Assembly (NCBI GenBank): GCA_932294295.1
Contig: OW028578.1
Location: 34,370,685 to 34,434,684, forward strand
DNA length: 64,000 nt
Source: Alitta virens
Lineage: Eukaryota; Annelida; Polychaeta; Phyllodocida; Nereididae
Direction: 5' to 3'
A program made the position numbers and the translations under genes. Below the pieces are notes generated by a model. The model did no database searches. It was given only the letters and a program-made list of their open reading frames with translations, and was not told the DNA's origin. The stretch's first letter is position 1; every line of letters begins with the position of its first letter. Shown in pieces: positions 22,435 to 33,290 of the stretch.

Positions 22435-22810
22435 ATGGTATATCAGCAGCGGGGTGGTCTAGTGGTTAAATCTCTACTTCCGCTCGCTTATGGTTTGAGT
22501 TCAATTCTGATTGCAGCCGGATGGCGGTTGCACAAGAAGTTAAATTGGGGTCGCCTCATACACATGGTGTGGACTCCAAGCCTTATCATCTCATCATTAC
22601 ATCTGCCTACAGCAGCTGTTCACATAAGCTAAGTTTCAGATCCTGTACAAATTGAGACATTGAACATATGCTGAGACAAGTAAAAGACCTCACTCATGGT
22701 AGTGTATTACATGGTGTGGACTGCCTGATCATCTCATCGTTACGTCTGCCTCAGGCAAATGGTCACATTAGCTGACTCAGTTTCAGTCCCAGTAGCTTTG
22801 AGACACGGAC
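22435..22810 (+). mobile_element. SINE family 2, one full copy plus a second 3' half
   Basis: The head at 22443-22515 has an A-box-like ggtggtctagtggttaaatc and a B-box-like gagttcaattctg. The body with 'atggtgtggactccaagcctt' and 'catctcatcattacatctgcc' follows. A second 3' half begins near 22666 with 'gctgagacaagtaaaagacc'. Confidence 0.8.
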
Positions 22811-22940
22811 ATTTGCATTTACCATGAGTCTTTTACTCCGAGTCATAATTCAAACAGTCAGTCCATGGGCTGTAAAGATGGCTCTACCAATTTCAGTTGA
22901 TCACAAGGAAAGAGTCACCCTGCATTCCTCGTGCTGCTCT

Positions 22941-23120
22941 GGTGGTGGTGGATTAGGGCTTTACGTCCTGTATTTCTGCACCTGATGGGCTAATTAGGAT
23001 AGGCAGGGACCATGGCAATGAGACGAAGGATGAAACAGCCATCCAACATAGGCTCGACCAGGAATCGAACCCGGGACCCAGTGGTTGGGAGCGCGCTACC
23101 ACTGAGCTAGACCCCCACCC
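22941..23120 (-). mobile_element. SINE family 1 copy with target duplication
   Basis: On the minus strand a tRNA-like head (tagctcagtggtagcgcgct, B box gggttcgattcct) is followed by the family body, ending in 'ggacgtaaagccctaat'. A 13-bp target duplication, ctcRtgctgctct, flanks it (22928-22940 and 23121-23133). This is one of the cleanest copies. Confidence 0.92.
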
Positions 23121-23133
23121 CTCATGCTGCTCT

Positions 23134-25250
23134 AATCGACCTAATTTACAGATGAATTCACAGACAGATTGCAATTTGTCAGGGAAGCCGTTAATATCCA
23201 TTAAACTGGCACAAAAAGCTCTCCTGTGAGAGAGGTGTGATTAAAGCAAAACTTTCTCAAAGACACAAGTAATCAATCACCCGAGTTGCAATGTTTCATC
23301 TCCTTTATCTCATCCTTCATTTATTTTTGTTCCTTTTCCAGATAAAATAACTATCTAGTAAACCAGCGAATGGTAAGGCATTGCCACTAAAAAAAAATAC
23401 CAAAATACTTCATAAAATATTATACTACCTTATGTACCACTACATTTGCAGTACATTTAATCAATAAACAAGTTTGAATCCACATAAAATATTAAACTTT
23501 CAAATACAACCACATATACTACTATATACAGTACACCTTTAATTATTAAATAAATAAATGATATAAATTTATATATCGTATTGTACTACTATATATATGC
23601 TACTATATAAACAGTTCTAAATTCAATCAATAAACAATTTGTTAATATTATGGGTCTAGTCTGAAATTACATAGAATTGTATTCTTCTGATCCCACAAGT
23701 AAATTCGAGAACTCACATCAGTACCATCACTTTCGTTATATTGCCAAGTAACCATTATATTGTCAAGTAACCATTATATTGCCAAGTGACCATTACCCCA
23801 GTGAGGAGGAGGTTTGCCACAAGACCATAGTACCCACTTCATATTGTTTTATGTAGACATAGTCAATACTAATATCACTTGGAAAATAAATTTACCAATT
23901 CACAGGAGCTTAGTCTAGCCTGGCAGCAGTCCTATCATTCTACGTGGTATTTGCAACAGGGTTGAATAAATATTGTCTGCACAGTATACTAGCCTAGCAG
24001 CAGTCCAATCATTTTTCGCTGTATTTTGCAACAGGCTGATAAATATTCTCTTCAGACAATATACATGCATTAGTGCCTACCATAACCATTTCACATCATT
24101 GAAAATTAATAATTAGGTTGTTATCGACAATGACTAAGTCATTGAGCCATAACATTAAATTAATTTTAATTTTTAGGAAGCCGAAGTTGAAATTGCTGAT
24201 TTGTTACATTTAAATGATGATTGTGTACAAATAACAGCATGTCAAGATTAGCAATAGTGTGTGCACTCATTATTTTTCAGTATAAAACAGATTTAGGTAG
24301 GTGACACCGCGTGCTCATATAATCCCATGAAAAAATATAAAGACTGCTGCATGGCCCTCATTCTGCAAACTAGGACGCAAATGAGAGCAATGCATGCTTG
24401 GCTAAGTGTAGCCCACCTACAATTTGTCCAAACGCACTACATAATACTTTTGAGAGAATAATCTTTAGGTGAAAACGCAGTACCTGACAATATATCAACA
24501 GGCATTTCCAATAATAACATTATTCTCTGAATTCCGTAGGATTCTTTTTTCGACCCCAGAGCACTGAGACCAGAGACTGATAATGGAGATATAGCACAGC
24601 CAGAGGGGTCTATGGTGACAGCACCTGACATGGCTACTTTCCATAATAAGCCTCACTATATAGATAGAGTATCAGAATATAAAAGTGCCATACTGGTATA
24701 GGGGGACAGAAATACACAAAGCAGGTATTGGATAGGTCAGTGCACTTTTAGAAAATATTAGTGATGTACTCTCATAAAGAAACTCACGAATTAAGGGGTA
24801 AACGTGACGTTCAGGTAATTGTTTGTGCCAAAAGACTGGTTCTTGCTTCTCAATCAATGAATAACTACTTATATTTAAATGTATTCATGGACTGGCTCCT
24901 CAGTATTTAACAAATTATATAGTTTTAGATATTGAAATTGAAGATAAAAGAACAAGACAACATGATATGAATTTATAATTGCCAATTCCTGAAAGTGAAT
25001 TTCACAAGAAAATGTTTAAATAGCTTTAAATTACTGCTGAAAAATTATATCAAGAATGCAGCCAATGAGTGATTGATACACTGTTGCGGACGAATAAGCT
25101 AGCCATAATGACTGATATGTTCCTTTCTAAACGAATGGGCTCTTGCAGCTCAAATTTCAATTCTATTCTATTCTATTCTATTGATCAATACAAACAATGA
25201 AATGCACACATAAAACAAAAATAAACCGATTATCAATGTTTTGAGCTTTC
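23134..25250. other. Intergenic stretch
   Basis: No supported gene. A 24-bp unit (attgccaagtaaccattat) is tandemly repeated three times at about 23741-23797. An (attct)n run lies near 25162-25183. A minus-strand ORF at 24437-24631 (MSGAVTIDPSGC...) ends near a possible donor, tcaggtactg, and could be an isolated exon, but has no partner. Confidence 0.4.
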
Positions 25251-25258
25251 ATGATTGC

Positions 25259-26010
25259 CATTGCCCTAAACGGGTGGCTTAATGGTTAAGGCATCCGCCA
25301 ATTTTATATTGACCAGCTTTGCTGAAATTCCTGGGTTTGATATCCGGCCAGCAATTTCTGCCGAAAGATGGAGCTTGTCCGGTGCGTAGCACCGGTCTTT
25401 CTGTGAACTCATGCAAAGCTCAAGGGATACGGTGAAAAAAAAGATCGTTGAAAAGACGTTGCAACGCTTGTTCACGAAAATAGTACCTTCTGCAGTGGGT
25501 GGAATTCCACGGTAAAGTTGTTCAATTTCATGACGTAAGTAGAGTTTAAGTAAAAAGAATTCGTCTGAACAAGTTTCACAGCGAGTGGCTTCTTGGAAGA
25601 AAGAAATAAGGCGTAGTAATAGCACTACTTTGTGTGCAGACGACGCGCGGAAGCATTTCCCTCCCAATTTCAGGGGAGCGGCAAATCGGTAATGAGAAAG
25701 GCCAGTGCTTCGTACCGGATTGTAGCCCCGCCTTTCGGAAGAAGATGTTCCGGCCAGGGCACTCTTCTTGAGCACTCTTCTTGAGCTACATCCCAGCTGG
25801 ATGTCGATCACATGAGACGTTAAATTAGAGTTGCCCAATGATGGGGCAAGTAAAAAAAAAAAGCCCATCCCATGGGGTAAATGTTTAATGTGGTGTGGAC
25901 ACCGAAGCCTTATCATCTCATCATTATGTTGGCCTCTGGTAGCTGGTCATATAAGCTTACCAAGTTTCAGACCAATTGGCATTGAAACATTTAAAATAAA
26001 CAAAAAGGTG
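25259..26010 (+). mobile_element. SINE family 2 copy interrupted by a MITE
   Basis: A tRNA-like head (gggtggcttaatggttaagg, B box gggtttgatatcc) and the start of the SINE lie at 25259-25378. After the element at 25379-25718 the SINE resumes: 'gagctacatcccagctggatgtcgatcacatgagacgttaaattag', then 'ccatggggtaaatgt' and 'agcttatcatctcatcatta...ggtcatataagc'. Confidence 0.75.
25379..25718. mobile_element. MITE family 3, copy 1
   Basis: Terminal inverted repeats: CCGGTGCGTAGCACCGGTCT at the left, and AGAAAGGCCAGTGCTTCGTA followed by CCGG at the right. A diverged copy in opposite orientation lies at 35105-35390. A 216-residue minus-strand ORF crosses this insert and the surrounding SINE and is not a gene. 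Confidence 0.75.
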
Positions 26011-26427
26011 CGACAAACAAGCAAAAAAAGAAGCTGAACTGCAAAAACCAGCAAAAATACTTCAAATTTTTTTTGTATTTTTTTTCTTTTTAATGAGGAT
26101 TACAGTCAAAATACATATTTTCAATATGGTGATCCCCCCTCTGTTAGTAAATGTTATTAGTAATTAATAAGGGTACAGGTCTTACAGGTTGTAATAAAAT
26201 TACTATCATTATGTCAACGGCTTTGTTGCATAGAGAAATTCATGAAAACTACCCAAAATTGCTTATACAATGTGGCAGAAACATTAACAAAACCTTCAAC
26301 TAACCTTGACATATCACTTTACTTCAAGATGATAAAAATCTCACAGCAGCAAATATGCCGATCATTGGATATATCATAATTGAACATGAAATACTGGAGC
26401 TATGTTAATGTTATTTTAACATTACAT

Positions 26428-26521
26428 ACATGCATGCATGCATGCATGCATACTTACATACATACATACATACATACAGACAGACAGACAGACAGCTTGA
26501 CAGACAGACAGACAGACAGAC
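26428..26521. repeat. Compound microsatellite (catg)n (cata)n (caga)n
   Basis: Runs of catgcatg, catacata and gacagaca follow one another. ORFs here are translations of the repeat. Confidence 0.95.
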
Positions 26522-26744
26522 ACAGAATCACAGACTCTTAGAGAAGGCCAATAAAAAGTACATGATTGAAGTCCACAACGTGTTGACAATACGAAAATTA
26601 AGTCCATTGTAAATTTTTAATTTTTCTCAGTTTCTTCCAAGCTTAGGTATATTATATATTCTGTATTTTTGATTGATTAAAATTTTCTTTTACTGGGGAG
26701 CATCCACCCTATGGGTAACTGTATATTGTTATACTTGGGTGTAC

Positions 26745-26850
26745 CCCATTACCAGTCAGTTTTGTGATATTCCTGTACTATGTAACACTAAGTTGTAAAA
26801 TTTTATTTGCGGAGATTGGTGAAAATAAATAAACTCTAAACTCTAACTCA
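26745..26850 (+). repeat. LINE 3'-end remnant
   Basis: Reads 'gggtgtaccccattaccagt...' and ends in 'gaaaataaataaactctaaactctaa', a short tandem tail of the kind found at LINE 3' ends. No coding part is attached. Confidence 0.4.
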
Positions 26851-27262
26851 ATATTTCACCGTTATGATTAGTTTCAAAACACAGAAAATCTTCACAAATT
26901 TGACCTGTCAGATATTGAAGACCTCCTGACTAATTTATTCACACACAAAAAAATATTTATGACAGATATTTGTTCATTGTCCTATTCTTTCCAGTTTGGC
27001 ACAAATTGCTCCTTGAACCTTCCCTGGATTTCAAACGGCTCTGGAAAAATCAAAAAAGCAATATTTATTTATTTGACAATAGTCAGTTTCCAACAACTTT
27101 AAGTCAAGCATCTCAAAAAGTTCCCATCACAATTTTTGACTTCATTTTAGTTTCTTTAACCCTGAAGTTTTGTCAGGACCATTGTATCCATATAATTTGT
27201 TATTATTACAATAATATGATAACATTTATTATGTATATGTTTGTGACCTATCACAAGATTGA

Positions 27263-27436
27263 GTGGGTGGTCGGATTAGGGCTTTACATCCTGTATTTCT
27301 GCACCTGATGGGCTAATAAGGACAGGCAGGGACCATGGTAATGAGATGATGGATGAAACGGTCATCCAACTTAGGCTCGACTGGGAATTGAACCGGGGAC
27401 CCAGTGGTTGGAAGCCCAGCGCACTACCACTGAGCT
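27263..27436 (-). mobile_element. SINE family 1 copy
   Basis: The full body with the head at the right ('ggttggaagcccagcgcactaccactgagc'). No clear target duplication, so it is probably older. Confidence 0.88.
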
Positions 27437-27833
27437 TTGGTCTATAACTGCGTATACCCCAAGCTTAGGACTTAAACTGCATATTGGCATCTTCAGCATC
27501 CACTATTTTTAAAGTGTAAGCCAAGAAGCATCCAAAGAAAAATAGTTGAAGCTCTATTTGTGCACACACGGTCACTGTATGTCTTATGTTCTACTTTTTT
27601 TTCTTACATTGCCGAATATACCAATGAAATATGAAATGCTATGGGGACTAGCTTTGTGACATTACAAAAAGGTCACTAAACAGGGCTTCATTATAAAGTT
27701 GGAGTGTTTTTTTTTTGTATATACTGTTTGCAACTAAACTTTATAATAGGATTGCAACTCCCACATTTTGGTACAATAATAAGTAAGGTATGTTGTACAA
27801 TCACAGCTTGTTATATTCTCACACTATTCTGTG

Positions 27834-28005
27834 GTGGTGGATTAGGGCTTTACGTCCTGTATTTCTGCACCTGATGGCCTAATTAGGACAGGTAGGGACC
27901 ATGGCAATGAGATTAAGGATTAAACAGCCATCCAACATATGCTAGACCGAGAATTGAACCCAGGACCCAGTGGTTGGAAGCCCAGAGTGCTACCTCTGAG
28001 CTAGG
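27834..28005 (-). mobile_element. SINE family 1 copy with 16-bp target duplication
   Basis: Flanked by ctcacactattctgtg at 27818-27833 and 28006-28021. The head is at the right end. Confidence 0.93.
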
Positions 28006-28021
28006 CTCACACTATTCTGTG

Positions 28022-29520
28022 TATATCATATTTATTACTGTCTAAGAGAAACGCTAATTCTGTTATACAGAAAGCTAATTCTGGTAAACTTCCACTCACA
28101 GTCTCTCACAAGCCCACAAACCCTCTACTGTCTACTGATGTAAAAAATATAAAGGTTTTTGAAATATTAAAAGAATGAAAATTTCCTTCTGACCACTTTC
28201 TATGTTCTTCCTATGTTGTTTGAAACTTGTTTCAGTTGGATTGTTTATCTATTGTATAAATCCCCACATAGCCATGTATTACAAATGTTAAATTGTACCT
28301 ATAAAATGAAATTCCCTGGTGGCAGACATGCTAGCGGCTGTATGCCAAAGTGTCTGTCTCCAACACCATATCAAAATATATATATATATTATTTTGATCT
28401 ATACTATTACATTTATTGTAAGCAAATAATATTCATGGTTGGAATTAACATATCTCTCTCAATAATTCAGAAATAATTGGTACAGCCAAATTTGATATGT
28501 ATTAATAGGAAATAAAGTGAACCTGTTAAACAGGACAGAAAACAGGCATGAATACCCCCCAAGTTTAATATTAAAAAATGATAATAATAAAATGAATACG
28601 AACGAGAAGTAGAAGAAATAAAAGCAATGAATTTTAATAATCCCTTTTTCATAACAGGTTTCTAATCCATGAAAATCACAATAAACCCGAAAATACCTTT
28701 TTTTGTAAAATTTCAGGTGGGAAAAAAGTGTGATTAGGGAGATTACAAAATAAATCTGCCTATAAGGTAAGATAGAGAAGCACAGTTATGTACCTTACAA
28801 AAATGCATATAATATTTAATATCTATATCTCTAAAAGCAATCGCTTTCATTTGCTACATTTTGTAGTTTGTTGTGATTAAATTTCTCAGCCATTATAATG
28901 TGCTTTAAATTATGTCATATGACGATGGTTTTGAAATCCTATCTTTTTGACAATAATGATATCGACTGCAGATCCTCTGTGACAATTTTGCAATCAATTT
29001 GCAATTTACACGATGCAAAATAATTTCTATCATAAATAAAGAATGAATCACACAATCCATTTCTCTTTTCTCTATTTTTAGAGAATTATTTTATTTTTCC
29101 ATATGCTTGGTTGAACTGAAAGTAATTTCCTGTTTTCAAGGAAAATCCAGCTAACATTGCATGATAATTGCAAAGTAGGGCTCACGTGTTCACCCATTCA
29201 GATGGGTGCGGTTCCATCCATTCCATTATGTTCTAGAGATTTATGGTTCAGTGATTAGTTAGGAACACATGGGTTTTTTTTTGTTTTTGTTTTTTCCCCC
29301 GTGACCGATTTTCAAAAACTGAGATGTCCTCATTACTTGAGGAAGTCACGGTTAACTAATTTTGGGATTCCCATCACCATAAAAACTACATTCCAGGTAC
29401 CAAAAATATGAGCTATATTTGATCACATTTACATATTTCCACTTGCTGTGGCTGTGTCAAATAGGAACAAGCAATTCCATGAAATATCTTCACAAGTTTG
29501 ATGGCAGTTCAAAAGTAACC
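28022..29520. other. Upstream region of collagen gene 3, nothing recognised
   Basis: AT-rich. No exon or repeat was identified, and no obvious TATA box lies within 100 bp of the ATG at 29521. Confidence 0.5.
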
Positions 29521-29542
29521 ATGGGACCCATCAGAATTATCG
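29521..29542 (+). CDS. Transmembrane collagen gene 3, exon 1
   Basis: 22 nt encode MGPIRII plus one base, then the donor gtaagg. It matches the 22-nt first exon of both sister genes. Confidence 0.88.
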
Positions 29543-31804
29543 GTAAGGCAATTTCTTGCATCATGATTATTTCTACAGCTTTCCACTTATAATATGTCAA
29601 CAGAATCACACTAGTACACTGTAATGATGCAGTAGATCTTAATAATAATATTCAAAATATCTCTCAAAATGCACAGCAAGAGTATGATCATATCTGCCGC
29701 ATAATTATCCATACTTTGGTCTTGTCAGGCCATTATTGGTCGCTAATATCATAAATTCACATTTCAGTTGCTGTCACATGCTTAGCTAGCACCATCTATG
29801 CACAGAATGTTGGCGCTACGGGTGTTACAGGAGGCACCGGATTTACCGGTCCACAAGGATTTCCCGGTAGACCGGGTGTTTCAGGTAATTCTGGACGAAC
29901 TGGAGCAACGGGAATAGCTGGACGACCAGGATCGGTTGGATTTCTCGGACCTTCTGGACGAACTGGACAAAGAGGACTGCCCGGTGAAGGGCAAACAGGA
30001 GCAACTGGCTACCCTGGTCCAGCTGGATTCCCTGGTAAAAATATAGCTTACCACTAATGTATTAACTTCATCTTAAAGAAAAAAGCAGTAAGAGATACAC
30101 ACCGCAAAAAGAAATACAAAGCGGTATAGGAATTTGTTTTGTTTGTGAGTGTTGATATTATCACTGAAGGGCAATTTTTTAAAAGGCTTGCTTGCAAAAT
30201 TATTCAGTTTCCTGTAAGCATTAATAACTAATGTTTACATTAACAATTCAATTATTTATAAAATAAATGTAGAGAACACCTATGTGACTAACCATATGCA
30301 TTGAGATGAAATATCGTGGCAAGTCATAAATTAGCATACTTCTTCCCAAACAGGGGCGAAAGGGCCACCTGGACAACCCACATTCATCAGCGAATCCGGT
30401 GCCATTTGCGTCCCGGGTCCTAAAGGACCTCCCGGACGGAGAGGCCGTAAGGGTCCAATCGGTCCAACGGGAGAACGCGGTCCACCCCCCACTCCAACAG
30501 AAGTCACAGATGAATTTCCTTTTTTGACACCGAACAATGGTCGACCCGACCCAAATATCTGTGCATTTCCATCCGCTTTGAAAGCTGAACCATTTGAAGA
30601 TGACGAGGAGTCATTTGTTTACGCAGGTGAGTGGATGATATTGTTAGTCAGCTAGACACTGCACACCAAAAACAGTTTGGTTGAAGTCACTGAAATATTT
30701 ACTGTATTTGGTTGAAATTAAAGCTATTTCTTGATGGTTCGATTCACCAATAATGGACAGTATATAATATTTCCATATCTATAACCAAATCGCTTGGCTG
30801 GTCAATACCATATTGCTTTTTAGTATTCTGGTAAGGCACTGCACCTAATCATACAATCACGTATTGATAAAACATGCACGTGTAAATAAATTATATTAAA
30901 ATAAATCAATAAAGGTATTGATCCAAAGAGTGTAGACTGAACTTAACATAGCACTGTTCGTTTAACTGGTGATTTATCTTAGATATATTTGAAAATTACT
31001 ATGACGTATGCCTGTAAAAGAAAAATATCTAAGTTATAGACTATGAATTATATTTTACAAATTGTTCGTAATGTTGCATATATTTACATATAAGCAATCA
31101 AGTCTCTTAATAGATACACTCCCTTACAGAATACTGAAGCAAAATGGCAATGAATTTAGGCTTTCAGTTATTAATTATATGTAATATGAGCGTGATAAAA
31201 ACAAATTTTAAAGTCATTGTCAATGATTTCAGTCGAAAATAATGTGTAATGATTTTATTGATTCTGACTTTTATTTCCACGTGCAATGTTTAGTTACAAT
31301 TATATAAGCTTCATAATTTTTTAGTATATTCCGATATATTTTTCTTCTTCTTTTTACAATCTTTATTTTTCTATTTTGTTTCCTTGTTTGTTATTTTAGA
31401 TCTTAACCCTTCTCTAAATTATTTTGTAAGTTTGTGCTCCTAAAACAAATTTATATGGCAAAGGTCACACGTAAGCCCGTATGGGCTGCTGGGAGGTTTT
31501 TCTAGTTATTTATTTTTATTTTTAGTTGTATTTATTTATTTAATGTGTCACTTCATGTGACTTAAATAAAAAATATATACATACATACACATACAATGAG
31601 ACTGTTTTGGTTTCAGTGGTAGCCTTAGCAGTGAGTGTGGTCAGCCTGGGAGCCATGTTGGCCGTCATCTTTTTCTCCATTTCAAATTTACGCGCGCTGC
31701 GAAAAGACATCACCTCGATGGGAACACAACAGAATGTGTACGTCACAGAAAATGTCAAAGTTCCTCATTATGAAGACTTAAAAATGGAGACTGATAAACT
31801 ATGA
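29521..31804 (+). CDS. Short transmembrane collagen-like protein, gene 3 (four exons)
   Basis: Rebuilt from four exons (29521-29542, 29768-30034, 30354-30626, 31617-31804), all GT/AG and phase 1, giving 249 residues. The signal peptide is MGPIRIIVAVTCLASTIYA. Then come 19 Gly-X-Y triplets, a GEGQT interruption, four triplets, a break with a Cys (SGAICVPG), a short positively charged run (GPPGRRGRKGPIGPTGERG), a longer acidic linker with a second Cys (PNICAFP) and EDDEES, then FVYA. One membrane helix (VVALAVSVVSLGAMLAVIFF) follows. The 37-residue tail is the longest of the three and includes HYEDL, a YxxL-type motif that could be a sorting or signalling site (inference). It faces gene 2 head to head across 9.4 kb. 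The two share leader, exon lengths and helix sequence, so they are close paralogues. Confidence 0.92.
29768..30034 (+). CDS. Transmembrane collagen gene 3, exon 2 (main Gly-X-Y)
   Basis: Acceptor atttcag and donor gtaaaa. It begins VAVTCLASTIYAQNV, then GATGVTGGTGFTG and so on, ending GPAGFPG. Confidence 0.93.
30354..30626 (+). CDS. Transmembrane collagen gene 3, exon 3
   Basis: Acceptor cccaaacag and donor gtgagtgg. It holds the second collagen run and the acidic juxtamembrane linker with its second Cys. Confidence 0.93.
31617..31804 (+). CDS. Transmembrane collagen gene 3, exon 4 (membrane helix, stop)
   Basis: Acceptor ggtttcag. It encodes the membrane helix and a 37-residue cytoplasmic tail ending KMETDKL, then TGA. 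Confidence 0.93.
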
Positions 31805-31938
31805 ATTATGTGTTAAAAAACGGCACAAAAGATATACTGAAAAGGATACAGCGACAAAAAGCACCCTAAATTCAGCAAAAAACATACAATGTCAGTGTGA
31901 TCATTTACAAGATTGGATGTGTAGTGTTATTTTTGTGA

Positions 31939-31944
31939 AATAAA
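31939..31944 (+). promoter_or_regulatory. Poly(A) signal of collagen gene 3
   Basis: AATAAA about 135 nt after the stop codon. Confidence 0.6.
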
Positions 31945-32567
31945 GACTAATTTTTAGCATAGTATTTTGTTTATTTTTATTAAGCTGTTTTGTCCTCTGA
32001 AAATTAGCTTTTATTTAAAACAAAAGTGTAAATGTGTGGAGAGCCTTACAAGATATAACTTTTGGCAAATTTTCTCAAGGAAGATGTGATGATGAGATGC
32101 TAAAGGCAGACAGAATTATTTATTTTTCATCGCATACACCACCATACATACCACACGTATAACATTAACATACACACACACATAGGTTAATCTAACTTTT
32201 AACAGAAATAAAAATAATAATAATAATAATTTAAAAAAAGAAATAATGATAATAAATAAAAAAGAAAAAAAAAAGAAAGATGAATGAATGAGAGGACAAG
32301 AGGGTTTTGTCGCTAACACTCATGTGTTTCGTGGAAACCCTGGAAAAAGATTAGTCAATGATAAACATAAAGCCACCAATAAGGATTAAAAAAAAGAAAA
32401 AAAGTAAAAATAATAAGGCAGTGTTAGAAAATGCACTTGTGTAATACACATTCACTGTGTTGGTGGTTCGTCTCACAACATTCATAAAGATCGCAGAGCT
32501 AGGACCATACCATGGTATAGACTACCCTGTATAAATATATTTTATAAATAAAAAAATTAATTAATAG

Positions 32568-32905
32568 ATTCAATGTCTCAATGCTACTGGTCTGAAGCTT
32601 AGTCAGCTTGTGTGACCAACTGCCAGAGGCAGATGTAATGGTGAGTTGATAAGGCTTATAGTCCACACCATGTTACATTTTTACCCCATGGATGGGGTCT
32701 TTTAAATGCCTCAGCATTGCCACGAGTACAAGGCACCTTTAATTTAACACCGAGGCACAATGCACCTCCAATTTAACGTTTCAGGCCATCGACATCCAGC
32801 TGGGATGTAGCTCACGAAGAGTGCCTGAGCCGGGGATCGAACTCGGGACCTTAAGCAGAACTGGACAATATGGCAATGGCAGACTTGACCATTAAGTCAC
32901 CCAGC
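32568..32905 (-). mobile_element. SINE family 2 copy, near full length
   Basis: In reverse orientation it reads from 'caatgtctcaatgct' through 'gaccaactgccagaggcag', 'accatgttacatttttacccc' and 'cagctgggatgtagctc' to a tRNA-like head with B box 'gatcgaactcggg'. Confidence 0.85.
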
Positions 32906-32999
32906 TGCTTTGATCTAAATTTACAACACCTGTTGATAAGTTCTACCAAAGATATTTCTGAGTGATTCTGCTCTCAATGCTTGTGTCGTAAGCTTATGT

Positions 33000-33290
33000 G
33001 AAGCTATATGAAAAGCTACAGATGAAATGATGAGATGCCGGTAGCATGAGATGTAAAATTGGAAGTGCCTTGTATTCAGTGTTGAGCAAGGGCGCTTATC
33101 ATCTCATCATTTCAGCATGAGATGTAAAATTGGAAGTGCCTTGTATTCAGTGTCAAGCAAGGACGCTTATCATCTCATCATTACATCTAAGGTGTAGCTC
33201 ATGAAGAGTGTGCAGACTCGGGATTGAACCTACAGCAGAGCTGGTCATATGGAATTGGCCACCTTGACCATAAGGACATCACATGATACT
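33000..33290 (-). mobile_element. SINE family 2 copy with an internal tandem duplication
   Basis: A unit of about 73 bp, 'agcatgagatgtaaaattgg...cttatcatctcatcat', is present twice in tandem (about 33046-33190). It is followed by the 'ggtgtagctcatgaagagtg' part and a degraded head. Confidence 0.7.

Noticed and set aside
23030..23118. Possible tRNA gene on the minus strand
   Set aside because: It is the head of SINE family 1, with a target duplication around the whole SINE and many copies in the window.
24437..24631. Minus-strand ORF ending near a donor-like site
   Set aside because: It reads like protein, but there is no acceptor, start context or partner exon, so it was not listed as a gene.
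25266..25916. 216-residue ORF on the minus strand
   Set aside because: It spans SINE family 2 and the MITE inserted in it. Matching non-coding copies exist elsewhere in the window.
26422..26612. ORFs in both directions with Cys/Met or His repeats
   Set aside because: They are translations of the compound microsatellite.
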